Positions 1-12,364 are shown, counted from the first letter of the stretch. The stretch is DNA of 64,000 bases from Hyphodiscus hymeniophilus (GCA_016508695.1 VNKQ01000013.1:1364001-1428000), one strand, 5' to 3'. Translations and numbers: made by a program. The notes: a model not told the origin generated them from the letters alone.

Positions 1-539
1 GTCGGCGAAGACTCGAGCAATCATGATTGTGGCTTTTGAGCGCGAGAAGTTGCATTACGACTATTGGGGTCCCTCCAAAGTGTTGTCTAGTCGATGCGTC
101 TTGGGCGATAGCAAGAGAAAAGGCATCCAAAGCCAGCGTAAGGCTGTGGTCTGATCCTTCGTTGTCGTTCAGCGCTATCTCGTCCTAACTTAGCGATAAT
201 AATCATTTATTCTGCTTGCGACGACAGAAATTTGAAAGCGCCTGAAAATGCCGCATGGTCATCTTAGTCGGTCCTCGCCACGGAATCAATGGCACCACCG
301 GGCTGGCCATTGAGCCGTGACCATTGCAAATGCCCTACGGCCTTCTTTCCAAATACGACTCGGTCGAAGCCTAGGCTTGGTACCGTATCTCTTTGACTCT
401 TTTAATCATCTGTTATCTAAATACCGTTCGATGCAGTTATCGAAACACGTATTCGTGTCAAATACCGTATATCATGATGATGGACACTGCCAAAGTCGAG
501 AATAACCGGGCATTAATGCATATCTATGCATGTCGAAGA
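1..539. other. Intergenic, no gene seen
   Basis: No open frame here has plausible coding character. The one open stretch near 317-505 has no domain or usable splice context. The segment lies downstream of the PHD-finger gene that is read on the minus strand. Confidence 0.5.
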
Positions 540-1539
540 TCATTCGAATTCGCTCCCAATCATTGATCGGAGTTTCAACCTCCAATCCTTGAGTTCCGCA
601 TCCTTCCTCTGAACTTCGTCTTTGAGCCTTGTGTTCTCTTCTCTGAGCCCAGAGATATCCACCTTCATCACAGCGGATTCATCACGTTCCTTTACCAACT
701 CCTCCCTCGCAAAATCCAACTCGCGTGTGGACAATAATACCTGGCCTTCATGCATTCTCAATTGCTGCTCCAAAGCTTGGACTTTGCTTTCGAGGTTGCC
801 TTCTGATTTGCCATGTCCAGCTGCAGTTTCGAGTTCTGAGTAGATCACGGATAATGCTTTGTCAACTTCTTTTGAAAAAGCGGAGTACTTTGATTTTTTC
901 CTTGGCGGTGACATACGCCTCGGTCTTCCTACTTGCCGAGGGGTGGTATTTTTCGTCTCTTGGGGTCTTAGCCTAGACTTGGGTATATTTGACAATTCAT
1001 TGCTTGGAGGCGTGAGCTGTTGGACCACACTTGGGTGATCGGTTTTCTTCTGTGAGGTGATGTTTGAAGGCTCTTTGAATTTATCGAGACCAGGGATACC
1101 TGCTTCGGTTATGAGAGGAATATTTGTATGTGGGTCGGCGACTGTTGAGGGAGCCTTAGACGGTGGGTATACCGGAAGTGATGATGGAAGCGGCGCAAAG
1201 AAATGTTCTTCGGAAGGTGGGACGTGTCTTTCTCTTAAAACACAATGAGGGCAGAACCAAAATACAGGGACTTCACTTATATCGAGTGAAGGAGTCATGC
1301 AATCAGCATGGTAGCAATTCTCGCAGGTCTGGCATCCGAAAAGCTCTTTCGAACTGCCACAAACGAAACAAAAATCATCGTGGGGTCCTGCAAACATGAG
1401 TGACAAGACAGGATCGATGTATCGCATCGCGTACCATTCCAGAACTCATCACCGCCTCTCCATCCCAGAGGCTCCAAGGCATGCATTTGCTGGATTGCAA
1501 GCTCATTGGGATCGATTGTGCCGTTGTCTACTGAATATC
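540..1539 (-). CDS. PHD-finger protein with C-terminal coiled coil (5' end not resolved)
   Basis: Two exons can be joined with confidence. The last exon is 540-1387 and the one before it is 1435-1539, separated by a 47 bp GTACGC...TTTGCAG intron. The Met at 1427 lies inside that intron and is not the start. The join gives an exon with FWNG followed directly by a PHD finger, whose Cys4-His-Cys3 ligands fit C-x2-C-x8-C-x2-C-x4-H-x2-C-x15-C-x2-C. PHD fingers usually read histone H3 tail marks, so a chromatin role is inferred. Behind the finger come a Pro/Ser/Thr-rich region with basic patches (RRMSPPRKKSK, a possible nuclear signal) and a heptad-like coiled coil over the last 80 or so residues. 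At least one more upstream exon is needed, probably around 1570-1720, where an open frame continues, but I could not fix that junction. The target and pathway are unknown. Confidence 0.75.
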
Positions 1540-2412
1540 CTGTGAAAACGCCGGCTGTTTGATCCTAGCAATGATTAGTATTCCTGAATTAAGGAGTGCA
1601 GCTAGAATCTCTCTCACGGAATTTCCAATATTATTGAGCATAGGATTGCTTAGAGGCATGGTGCCTTGGGTCTCGTAACTGACAACCTTGTTCGGAGGTC
1701 GAGGCGTGAATTTCAAGCTGAATTGGTCATCCAGCGCAGAGAACCAAAAGCAACGAAAGTTACCTCAGATGTAATATAAAAAAGATGATAGCTACTATGG
1801 AATAACTGGTGGTATATTGTGTCGAATGAGCTCAGCAATTCCAGGTTTTGAAGGCGGAGTTGATGGGAGTTATGCCTGAGATCGACGCTGAGATTGCTCA
1901 AGCGAGGCCAACAGGGGCTTGGCAGCTGATTACTTCAGCAATGCTAGCTAAATATTACGAGAGTTATCTCCCCCTTTCACCAGTTTCTTTCTCTGTTTAG
2001 CATATGTGTGTGAAGACCATACACATTTGGTGAGCCACACCAACTTTCTATTCCATTGCCTCTGCGGCGTTTCCTCTTGCGTTCCAGCCCATTTCAAGTC
2101 TCGAGACGAGTACTGTCAGCTGTAATTGGTCCAAAATCATACTGCACAAGAGGTTCGCCTGAAATCACGGCGAGAGGCAAATGAGAAGTTTCAGCCAATT
2201 TACAAGCCACGGAAAGATGTTTCGGAAACAATGTCCGCTAGGATTGCACAGAAGCTTGCAGGAAATACTCAGAAGGCCATGCTTATCACGTGAGAATATA
2301 TGTTTCGCTATTGGAATATCGAGCTCTCATTCTGTCCATGTTATCTCATCCCTCAATCTCGTTAAACTATTGGGGCAGAGTCTTCCTATGTTTTTGAGCT
2401 AGTCCAATCCTC
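1540..2412. other. Probable 5' exon(s) of the PHD gene, then intergenic
   Basis: A minus-strand open frame at roughly 1570-1716 may hold an upstream exon of the PHD-finger gene, since the 1435-1539 exon begins in mid-codon. From about 1750 to 2412 I see no gene. This part separates the PHD gene from the 3' end of the MFS gene. Confidence 0.4.
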
Positions 2413-4123
2413 TCAAACATTCACACCAATCCCGTCTTCGTCTCCCCAGCCTTCTCTCTCATCTTTGGGAACTCGAACAAATAGTATGTCAATCATTAAG
2501 GCTGCAGTACCAAGGCCGATGGCACAGTATAAAGCTCCCCTATATCCGTCAAGTACTTCGGCACCACCTTTATTTGTATTCGCTTCGACAGTCCCTGCAA
2601 ACCCTAGGCCTATGCTGGCACTGTACAACAGCAGAAGCGACATCAACGAGCCAGCAATGCCTTGTTCGTGTCTCTTTACAGAATTGGTAGCTATGATCTG
2701 AGCTGCGGTAAAGATAAAGTCGGGGCAAAGAGCCATGAGAATGGTTGCCGGGAACACCTGCGCCCAGTACGACTGTTGCTGGGGCATAGTCGCTAGGATC
2801 ACCGCAGAAAGCAGCACAGTGAGCGCGCCGAAAGCAAGGATCCATTGTGCCGCAAGCCGTGGGATCAGCCAAGCTGCAACTGGAGCTGCACACCCTCCGA
2901 ATATGGCATGAGGGACCAATCCTGCTGCAAACCTCAATACACTCCAGTGCCGAACCAACTGTTGCCAAGCCACCAAGTACCACAATGCGATTCCGTATGC
3001 CATTACGCTGAACAGGACAACGAGTATGAGTGCAAAGAACGATGGTGCAGTCCATATGTCGAGTGGCATGATTGGCTGCTTTGCAATTTTGTGTTCCCAG
3101 AATCCGAACAGTGCGAAGAGCAGGAACGAGGCGAGGAGAAGTGCGATTTCATACGGTGTTGACCACCCGACCGCTGGAGCTTGGCTAAAGTCCAAGGTTA
3201 GAACTCCACATTGGACGGTTTGGCGGCCATCGTAACTTACTTCCATACGAAGTTAAACAGTATCAAGGCACTCAAGCCCAAAAGTGCACCAAACCAATCG
3301 ATAGTACCCTTTTTGTCCAATGGCGACTCTGGCGGTAACACCATCCAAAGAGCAGCGTAAATAATCACTCCAAGTATTGCTCTGGAGATCCATCATTAGC
3401 GCCGAATAAAATCAGGTTTAGTGAATCCTTCTTACGTCGTAAAGAAGAAGTATCTCCATTCAGTCCACTGAATGAAGATCCCAATCAACACACACCCAAT
3501 CGTCCCACCAACCGGCGCCCCAAAACCAAAGAACCCCAACGTCAAGTTCCGCATCTTACCTGGCGGGAAGGTTATCCCAATGATGGCAACTATATTTGGC
3601 ATAGCCATAGCGGCACCAACACCACTAAAGGCCCTCGCGATAGCGAAAGCAATGATACTCTTGGTGCAGAATCCCGTGATCAGCGTCCAGGAAACCCACC
3701 ATGCGCCGCCCAAGAGTAGTATGTTCTTGTGCCCGTAAACGGCACCGATGCGGCCCGTCGCCAGCACAAACGCGCCTTGGGTCAGCGGATACGCGGCTGC
3801 TATCCAGACTGCGGTCGTGGGATCGTCGACGCCGAAGGACTTCCCGATTGCGAAGCCACCTCCTAATGTCGAGCCGAAGGAGAGAAACTGGATGGGTATC
3901 TATCAGCTCTCTTTTCGAGTTGTCTAACTTCCGGGCCACTTGCCAGTATGCTGTTAGCGAATATCAAGAAAGTCCCGATCAGACGCTTCCGTCCCAGTGT
4001 TGTCTGAGGGATTTTCATTTCGTCTCTTAGCGACTTGAGGTCTTCGAATACTGGAGTTCGGGTTGGAGCTGTTATATCCTCAGAACCCGAGCCATCGCTT
4101 TGCTTAGGTGGTAATTCTGCCAT
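2413..4123 (-). CDS. MFS drug/ion exporter, DHA2 (14-TM) type
   Basis: Four exons (3944-4123, 3436-3887, 3241-3381, 2413-3184) give an in-frame protein of 514 residues. It has the multi-span hydrophobic pattern of the major facilitator superfamily. The first membrane segment begins with LIGTFLIFANSIL, and the region with GRIGAVYGHKNILLLGG (conserved loop 2-3) fits the DHA2 proton-antiporter branch, which includes the yeast Atr1/Sge1-like exporters. It should sit in the plasma membrane and export small toxic molecules or ions. The substrate cannot be told from sequence. Introns 2 and 3 are ordinary GT-AG. Intron 1 has no phase-compatible GT donor and fits best as a GC-AG intron (GCAAGT at the exon end, 56 bp). 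The N-terminal 60 residues are charged and cytosolic. It is a stand-alone gene with no cluster partners. Confidence 0.88.
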
Positions 4124-5641
4124 TTGGAACGTGATAGGGCACTGAAACTGAGGTTTGAAAGGAAATACATTTGGACGGTGTAGACTCCTCTTTTATAGCT
4201 CTCTGGTTGAGGTACACTGATTTATCCCATACCATTACAAGCAAACGTTAAGATACAAAAAAGAAAAAAAGAAAACATAAGGTCTAGTCTCCGCATTCCC
4301 AATTGCGGCACCTTCCCCTGCATCTTCTTGCCCTAGATAGCTAGAATACTCTCATGAGGCAAACTATTCCGTAGAGTGATGGGATTTGGATTATGTCATC
4401 CTTGAGATTCCTCTCTCGCGTAATGTTCTTCCCCAAGTAATTACGCGAGTTTCGAGTAAGGGGTCCCATTATGTTCAAGCAACGAATCAAAATACACTCT
4501 GAATGAGTACTTGGGAAGTTGGTGTAGTTTCCACCAATATTGAACAGATTGATAACGATTTCGGGCGATTGGCAAGGGCTAGGTTTTCTAGATTAACTTT
4601 CCGACTCCTGTGTTCTCTGTATGGTGGGGATCTCCATTCTCAATTCCCTTTTTATCATATGCGCTTCGAAATGGCTCCGGACATCCACGTTTCCAAAGCT
4701 TGCAGGTCGTACCTTGACTAGCAACGCTTGTCGATGATAGAATGACTTCTGTACTATGCGCCGGACATTACTTGATCAACTCATTCTCAACTGTGGCAAT
4801 GGAGCGTTGCTCAAAAAGGCACAAACGAGATGGGTCTCATCGCCATCAAGGCATCGCACTGCTGACACCACAGCGCGACTTCGAGAAGGTTTGCTGATAG
4901 AAGCAGTTTGAATAACATGTTTCCAGAGTCAAACGGCAATGTATGAATCAGGACAAGATCTGGAGACTGGTGTCGAAATTATACTTCATAAAGGACGACT
5001 TGTTTAGTGCGTTGTAAGGTAAAGGCCTTTCAAGCGCTGTCAAACGTATGCATTCTCTTCCTTTCCCTTGACCTTGACACACACAAAACAAAACATCGTC
5101 CCAAGATATGCGTTATGCAACAGAGATAACTTTCTGTAATTGTGTATATTCACGTGATGACATAATTGGGTTCGATTAGAAATTCGGATGAAATTCGGAT
5201 CTCAAGTCACGTCAAAATTCCAGAAATGAGTCAGATGAACAGATTCACTCGACAAAAAGCTGAGGTCAACAGACCATCTTGTTTAGGTAAGTTGTGTGTG
5301 CCCGCCAATGAAGGATGTTCTCAGAACCGAGAATTCGCCGTCAGTGCTGCGGAACCCTCGGGTCATCTTGAGTGACAGAAGGAATACTCCCAGAACTCAC
5401 CAGTAAATCGTGGCGTGAGCTCGAGGGCTCCAACCCAAAATCCCAATTCAAACGAGCGAACCTTCCGAAATTTGACGGAGGCAAAATGACGTTTGCTCGA
5501 CCTGCTATGATGAATGATCATAATATGCGGTTCTCAACACGCGTCCCACCTTCTTGGCCTTTGAAGGATGTATAAACAGCCAGCAGCCAGCAGCACGCTG
5601 AAAACGCTCTCAAACACACGCAGAAGTTGAGACTATTAAAC
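4124..5641. other. Intergenic, no gene seen
   Basis: This is 1.5 kb between the divergently arranged MFS gene and a small plus-strand gene. It has an A-rich run near 4255-4280 and no open frame that looks coding. The part next to 4123 should carry the MFS promoter, and the part just before 5642 the promoter of the small gene. Confidence 0.5.
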
Positions 5642-6239
5642 ATGAGTGAGGACGACCGTACATTGTACCGCATTCCCCCTCGGATCAATCCTCAACGCCA
5701 GCAGGGGCTGTTTCCAGCAATGGCGAACTCAACAATCGGTGGCGTGACAGCTCCCATACATCCACCCGCCAGGTATACGGACGATACTCTAATGCACGTC
5801 ATCGTGAGAGTGAGGAATGAAAACGAGCGTACAACCAGACAATCGTCAGTTGATTTTCGAGCTCTTGAACATCGATTGCATTGATCTTGCCGATACTGAT
5901 GCCGTTCCTTCCAGACAAGCGAAATTCTCCTACAGGCTCAGAGCACTCAGGAGCAGAGTCCTGGGGCGAGGGAAGTTCCTCCCATGTAGTGATTTGAGGG
6001 TCGTGCGGATGCCGCGAAAGGACTACTTTAAGTATTTTGCACGAGATAGGAAGAATCTGTATATGGGGTCCGAGAGCGAGAGGCTCTGGACGGACGAGGA
6101 GTTGGAATTGAAATTTGCGAAATATAAGGGGCTGGAGAGGCCGAGATGGATTGTGGGAAGGGATGTAGAGAGGGTTTATATGATGGAGGACGATGAGGAA
6201 GCCAGGTGGATGATATACTCGCGAGATGAGAAGCTTTAG
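5642..6239 (+). CDS. Hypothetical 183-residue protein, two exons
   Basis: I do not recognise this gene. Two open frames join cleanly through a 46 bp GTGAGA...GTCAG intron (5804-5849) in phase 0, giving 54 plus 129 codons before the stop. The protein is hydrophilic. Its first half is rich in Pro, Arg and Gln. Its second half is rich in Arg, Lys, Glu and aromatic residues (for example MPRKDYFKYFARDRKNLY) and ends in an acidic stretch (MMEDDEEARW). There is no signal peptide or membrane span. I chose ATG 5642 because the open frame upstream of it has only a non-ATG codon. The clean splice and the charged, non-repetitive second exon favour a real gene, but no family can be named. Confidence 0.55.
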
Positions 6240-7054
6240 CGTGTTTTGGTTGTCTGGGGCTTCGAATGAACAACCCTTTCGAAATCAAAGATTAGGCCAA
6301 TGGATCACGAGTGATGTACTTTCCATCAAGATCACCGATAAAATTCGAATGCAGTCTTGCTTGTTTATGAAATCTCATTTCTTTTGCGAGGAAATGGCCA
6401 CATAGTGTCATTGTATTAAGGTAATGTGCCTACCTATATTCTTTCAGCGTGTGCTCAACTTTGAAAGCTTCACCTTGGATCTGGTATCAATTAATACTCC
6501 ATACTAACCTGGCCAGTTAGAAAATTCCAACCGACTTTGGCTAAGCATCACGCCGATCACAGAAGACGAATGAAAGCAGTAGCCTGCTCTCAAAAACCCA
6601 AATATTGGCTACGATTCTAAAGCTGACTACAGCATGGGAACAGTCTCGGCTGATCATTATTTGGACGTATATACATACAAAATTGCATACAATCTCTTAT
6701 CCATCAAATGATCGAACTGTGAGAAACTTTCAGATCACGTGGTCTCTCAAGCTAAGATACACAACAGAAAGATGCGATGCGAAAGCAAGAGAAGAAGATT
6801 CGTACATTCAATGGAATGTTAACGTGTATCATAGTACCATCAGTCCTGATCATTCCAATCCCATGCTTCGTAAGTCTTACCCGTTATGCTAGTTTCCCAT
6901 TCTTTCAAACCTCATGACCTACCCCGCACAAATGCGACAAATCGTTCCCACAATGGCATGCCTACGTACCAACCCTTCGTTCCCTCATTGCAAGAGGGAT
7001 CCGAAGGTTCCATCAACTGAATACCACCAGAAACGAATGTAAGAATCATTCTAA
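6240..7054. other. Intergenic, 3' ends of two convergent genes
   Basis: This 0.8 kb lies between the stop of the small plus-strand gene and the stop of allantoinase. No convincing coding frame, RNA gene or repeat was seen. Confidence 0.5.
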
Positions 7055-8741
7055 TCACAATTTCCTTTTCTCCAAAAGCAGCTTCCCACTTGGAACACCC
7101 CCCTTTCCCACAAAGCCACCATTTGATCCTCCTCTTTGGAAAACCTTGCTTCCTCTCACCCATGTTTCTTTCACAACACCCCTCATAGACTTTCCTTGAT
7201 ACGGAGATACTTTGTTGCGGAACAGCATCTGTTCCCTCCCAACCACAAACGTGCCCTCATCGTCAAACACACAGATATCTGCATCCATGCCCGGTCTCAA
7301 CATGCCTTTCTTATGAGAAAGACCAACTTGTTTCGCGGTATTAATGGCGCAAAGGCGAACGACATCTAGGATTGAGATATCTGAAGGGGAGGAAGAGGAA
7401 GACCGCGATGTGGCTTCAGTCCATAGAATAGGCAGGCCCAAACCAACGGATGAGATGCCACCCCAAGAGGCAAAGAAATCGCCTTTCTCTTTCTCCTCCG
7501 CCTCTTCTTTGCTCAATACCTCGCCGTTTACGCCCTTGACACCATGGCCGAGCGAGGCTCCGCACCCATGACTTAGATGCTCGGGGAGGAGTTTCAGTTC
7601 TGGCGTACAAGGAGAGTGATCTGAGACAATAGTCTGGATAACTGAATCCTCGTTTGCAAGTTCCTTCCACAGACCTTCCCGATTCAGCGACGAGCGAATA
7701 GGCGGGCAGCATTTGTGTCTCGTGTCACCTTCGGCTACATCTTCTGCCGCGAGAGCGAGGTAATGGAAACACGTTTCCGCTGTGATCTTGACGCCTCGTT
7801 TGCGGGCTGCGCGAAGCAGGGGAATGCCTTCTATGGCAGAGAGATGTACGATGTGGAGGTGCAGCTCGGGTGCTAGATGTGCAAGGGAGAGGACCTCTTC
7901 GATAGCATAGGTTTCGAAAGCTGGGGGTCGAGAGGAGAGGAAAGTTGAGTATGTTGTTAGGGGCCCCGAGGGGGAGAGCGGGGGAAGAGAGACTTGCACA
8001 TCGTCGCCTACGGAGTCGGTTATGGGTGGAATCATTTCGGCGTGGAACATAAGAGTTGTGGAGGTTTGGGAGAGAGTTGTCATTGCAAGCGCTACGTCTG
8101 AGGACGAAACTGCGGGGAATTCATCGACCTGGGTTTGTTAGTCATGGTATCGAGGATAGGAGTGGGCGTTATACGCCTGATTCTATGAGGAAGCCTTTGA
8201 ATCCTCGAACTCCTGCGTCCACTAACGGCAACAGTTCGGAAGCGTTTCCCGGGATTATACCACCGTAGAATCCAACATCCACCCAGCATTGGCCCTGCGC
8301 CGCAGCGATCTTCTCCTTCAGTCCAACTACAGTTGTGGTGGGTGGGATGGCATTCAATGGCATGTCAATGACCGTTGTCACTCCGCCAGATGCAGCGGCT
8401 TTTGTGCCGGTCTCAAAACCCTCCCATTCTGTTCTGCCGGGCTCATTCAGGTGGACATGTGCGTCGACGAGACCTGGCAGCAGAATATGTGGTGAATGGT
8501 CGATGTAGACCGTATTTGGAGGGAAACTCGCTGCCGGGAGGATGGTTGGGAGGATCGAGATAATGGTGCCGGTCTGCGGAGAGATGGTGATGGTGGCAGG
8601 TGAGACAACGAGATTGTTCTCATTGTCAAAAAGCACAGCTCGTGTTGACACGAGGGCTGTAAGTGGGATGTTCGAGTCGTGAGGTGGGGTGGAAGCGGGT
8701 GTTGGGTAAGGAAATTGGGTGGTGCTGTCGCTGCGGTTCAT
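7055..8741 (-). CDS. DAL1: Allantoinase (purine degradation)
   Basis: Allantoinase (EC 3.5.2.5) opens the allantoin ring to allantoate, a step that lets fungi use purines as a nitrogen source. Two exons (8175-8741 and 7055-8128) joined by a 46 bp GTATAA...CCCAG intron give 546 residues, slightly longer than usual for the family because of an N-terminal leader. The amidohydrolase metal site is present: DAHVHLNEPGRTEWEGF near residue 95, the Lys that is carboxylated in the family in GVRGFKGF, His in FHAEM, His in LHIVHLSA and Asp in VSDHSPCTPELK. The enzyme is normally cytosolic and tetrameric. Dihydropyrimidinase and dihydroorotase share the fold, but the LNEPGRTEWEGF block points to allantoinase. 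No other purine-catabolism gene lies beside it. GATA sites upstream suggest nitrogen control. Confidence 0.93.
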
Positions 8742-10998
8742 TGTGAGGGCGTTTCTGGGTCGATTTGGAAAAAGAAAAGTCGTGGAGATACGTCAGAGCC
8801 CCGAGAAGGGATTTAGGACATGAGAGAATGAGTTTCGAGGTGGGATGTGCTTATCGTGGTGTTGAGGGGTTGGGTGAGATAAGGATTCGCCTTGAGTCGA
8901 GGACTGATAGTGGGATGATCGAGTACAGGGAGAAAGTATCTTTCTTTGTTCCAAAAGAACTTGAAATCAGGAAATGGAGAAGAAGAGACAGAAGAGACAG
9001 AAGAGAAAGCAGAGAAGATGCTCGGCATCTTACTCGATTTACCTTGTCAAGATCAACTGTGGGGTGCAGCAATCCGTACCCACCCTGCTCCATCGCCCAC
9101 CAAATGCTTATCTGCCTATCTTCGTGTGCACATCCACACCCGCGATCAGTCTCCAATGACGACCCCATAGGCCCAGAAATGGCTTCAGGGTCCAAAAGCC
9201 GAAGCCTCGGACGGGCCAGCCCTTGCCCTATCGAGTTTCTATCGAGTAAAAGGTATCTAGGTAAGAGCCTAGTAAGCCGGTATAGCTATGTTGAGGATGT
9301 ACTCGAGTATGGACCGTCCGTCGACCTTGCGGGAGACATCGGCCCACTGACGAGCATCATAGTAATCAATCAAGTAGAGCAGATATTCGGAATACCGTGC
9401 AATATCAGATCAGACTGTCACTGATGTATGATGGAAGTAGGTCATATATTTTCTGCTGTTCTTTGTTGTAAAAGGGAGAGCAAATTGAGGTCGTCCAAGC
9501 CAATCGACAATAGGCGAGCTCCGGAATGTCCGATACGAGTACTCTATCTAATTCCCGAAGACAACCCGAGCACCACCAAACAGTCAAAGACCCGAAGCTT
9601 TTACTCGATAATTACTCGATCAAAACCTCCCTTCCTATCATCAAAGCCCGCTTGCTATACTCCTATAAATGTGTCGGTCATTGAACCACAGTAGTGCTGT
9701 TACCGATCCACAGTGTTCTTTGATTGCTCTGAAGATCTGGTCCAAAGAATTCTTCTCAACACTTTCAACATTGAGAGTCGTCATGTGATTGCCACGAGCC
9801 TTTTCAGTTTCTTCTTGTCAACCCACCTGAACCTTTTGGTCAAGGTCTCAATACTAACAAGTGCTTCCAGGACAGACAAGCCCTAGCAGATATCTGAAGT
9901 TGTTGATATGACTCTCTCAGGCCTTTTCTCGACGAGATATATCGAAAAAAAAAGAAGAAATAAAAAGGGCCGGCCAATGCTACAGCCAGAGATTGCTTTG
10001 CTCTTGACACTGTCAATACACAGGGCCACATTATACCTTTTCAACGCAGAGACTGGCCGCATTTGGGGCGCACCGTCCTGAACTGTTTTGCGTTGCACTT
10101 CATAGCCCCCACAATCTCCATATTCAAGTCTCACAGGTCGGAGTTTGGAACTGCTGAAGTTGTGATTTACGAAACTGTCCCATCTTTCTGGCCTGGACAG
10201 AACACTGCTCGTCATCGATGCAACCCTCTTACTTCTTACTCATACTTGCATATTTGACCTCGGTCCTCGCAACAGTTACATTCAAATTTCCCTTTGCAGG
10301 AAATGTTACAGTGTGTAGCAGGCGACACGATTACCAATATGGTATGGGTCAAGTCCGGAGAAATCATTGCCCTGCCAAGCGGCTTATACCCTACTCCGAC
10401 TGCCTCCAAGAGAACTTAGGGTACTCAGACAGCAATCCACTGTAGGTTAATGCCGACGGAGGAGTAAAGTTCCGAGTATGTTCAAAAACGTATCCAAGAG
10501 TCTTAGGGAAAACAGAACTTCGAGGTAGCCCGTTTTGAGACCTCGAAATACCTCTTGTTTCGATTTTCACTACCACTCAAGTCCGTGATTGGCATCCCTG
10601 TCAAGCCCTAGGTCATTGGAATTGAAGTGTCATTAGCTGAAAAGGCTCGGATCTTATGGTAAGGGGATTTGTGGACTTTGAGATTCCCTCGTAGCCAGTG
10701 TTGGCATGGTTCACGAGGCCTTGCTATGCTGATCAGATTGAGAATTGAGTGAGCCATTGCACAAGAAAACAGTGAAACGATGCTAACATCAATGTACTTT
10801 TGGGTACTGATGCACTCATGGTCTTCATTTCTGATTCTAGCATATTCCGTCTTATTCGCCGTATCTGATGTGTTGGAGAGGATGCGAAATGATGCCCACG
10901 ACTTTTGGCTAGATAATTAGAATACATCTCCTCCCTTTCCCGGATCCAAAATCCCAACTCCATCCTTCCCACCCCAAACGCCTCGCAGAGATTCAACA
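8742..10998. other. Long intergenic region with one doubtful small secreted ORF
   Basis: The first part is the allantoinase promoter. It contains a purine-rich 9-bp tandem repeat (agaagagac, three units, 8981-9007) that keeps several frames open by chance. At 10218-10445 (+) a 75-codon frame starts with a good signal-peptide-like segment (MQPSYFLLILAYLTSVLA) and then loses any pattern. A second frame overlaps its 3' part, so it may be a decayed gene for a secreted protein. Nothing else was recognised. Confidence 0.35.
8851..8910. promoter_or_regulatory. Cluster of three GATA-factor sites upstream of allantoinase
   Basis: Within 60 bases there are three matches to HGATAR, the site bound by AreA/NIT2-type nitrogen regulators: TTATCG (reverse of CGATAA) at 8851, AGATAA at 8877 and TGATAG at 8905. 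They lie 110-170 bases upstream of the allantoinase start codon. In yeast and other fungi the allantoin genes are known targets of GATA activators. Occupancy here is inferred. Confidence 0.5.
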
Positions 10999-12321
10999 TC
11001 AAGCTCCCCCCGTCTGACCTACATTACTGATGAAAACCACCAGCAGCGCACAGTAAGCAGCTGCAGCGCCCAGAATCTCATGCCTCTGAGCCCTCGTAAA
11101 CAGGCTCAGCACAGCCGAGAAGACCAGGGTGAAAACAAGCAGGACGCCAATCGTGACGGCGCTGGAGGACGAATGGTCGTGGCCGCTCTCGAGCTGGCCC
11201 GCGAGATGCCACAGTACGTAGATGGGGATGATGAGCAGGAAGAGAATCATAAGCGTGATGATCGTGGTGACGAGTGCATCGATGCGAGCCTTGGAGTATA
11301 AGATGGTGTGTTGGTCTGCTTTTGCGCGCGTTTCGGGAGAGCAGAAAAGATACTGTGGTGTCGTTAATAACGGGGAACATGGATCTGGATGGGGAGGACT
11401 TGCTCGAACCGTCGGGGAAGCGAACTTCCGTAGTCCCTTCTCGACCATGGCATCTAGCCATGCGTTCTCTCGGCCCGGTTTAAGCGTGATGATATCTTCT
11501 TTGTGGTCGATGTATTTTTCGCTGTTGACAACTGGCGCCTTGTCTTCAAAGTATGTTCGCACGCTTCTGTAATCCCGTGCAGCGGGTTTGCTGAGGGAAG
11601 TCAAGTCCCGAGCGATGGTGAGTAGCTCGGCTGAGGTATATCAGTCTAGATTCATCTGTCTCATTTGGACACCCATACCGTATTCTTTGAACTTTGTCTC
11701 AATCCTCTTCAATAGCTTCGACCTCGGCCTCTCGTCTGCCTCATCATTGTCTCTCGACGTCAGGTACTCCTCGTCATCTTCTCGATCCATCTCATCTAGC
11801 TGTTCTTCGAGGCTCCTCAGCTGATCTTGTTTATTTAGCAGGAGCCTTGCTTGAAGGAATCCGAATCTTCTATATAGCATGAAGTTCTCATCGCTATCGA
11901 GGAAGCATGCTAGATGAGGGTATCCTTCGGGTGTTTCCGAGACTTGGCTGGATTAGACAATTTAAAATGAATCGATCTTGGGAATCTCCTCACATCTTCG
12001 TACTCTAAGTTCCTCAGACCGAGCTATACTGCCTTCCCCGGGCTTGAAGCTCCGAGACCATGAGAATGCCTTTCCGATCCTCGTTGACCATCGTGGGGAC
12101 GGAGGGGTAGAGTTCACCACTAAATATCCATTAGTAGTCGCCCAGAGCTAAATAGAGTGTGAACCAATACCCTTGGCTTCTCTACCGCTCTCAAAAGTCC
12201 CCTGCGTCAAAGTTGGGCTGCTCTCCTCCGTCTCAAGTTCTCCTCTTTTCTCATCGCCAGCAAACTTGCGATCAAGGACATCTCCTCGCTCGAGGTCCTT
12301 TTCAAAGTCAATCCCACTCAT
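10999..12321 (-). CDS. DUF6594 membrane protein
   Basis: This is a multi-exon gene of the fungal DUF6594 family, whose function is unknown. The family signature is visible as PEGYPHLACFLDSDENFMLY followed by an acidic/basic helix. A 48 bp intron (11631-11678) joins FKEY to AELLTIARDLTSL in phase. Near the C-terminus are three hydrophobic spans (around TTIITLMILFLLIIPIYVLW, VTIGVLLVFTLVFSAVLSLF and AAAYCALLVVFISNV), as expected for this family. The first exon starts at ATG 12321 (MSGIDFEKDLERG). The junctions between about 11960 and 12170 are not certain. DUF6594 proteins are often encoded near HET or NLR genes, but here the upstream gene is an unrelated small protein. Membrane localisation is inferred from the three spans. 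Confidence 0.8.
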
Positions 12322-12331
12322 TTCGAAGCGC

Positions 12332-12364
12332 AAAAATCACAAAAATCACAAAAATCACAAAATC
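12332..12364. repeat. 9-bp tandem repeat (aaaaatcac, about 3.6 units)
   Basis: Three exact copies of aaaaatcac at 12332-12358 and a partial fourth lie immediately upstream of the DUF6594 start codon, probably in its 5' leader. Confidence 0.85.

Noticed and set aside
8765..9424. 219-codon plus-strand frame upstream of allantoinase
   Set aside because: It is kept open by a purine-rich tandem repeat, has no domain and covers the promoter of the divergent gene.
10218..10445. Small secreted effector candidate
   Set aside because: The signal-peptide-like start is good, but the frame then loses character and a second frame overlaps. It is too weak to call as a gene.
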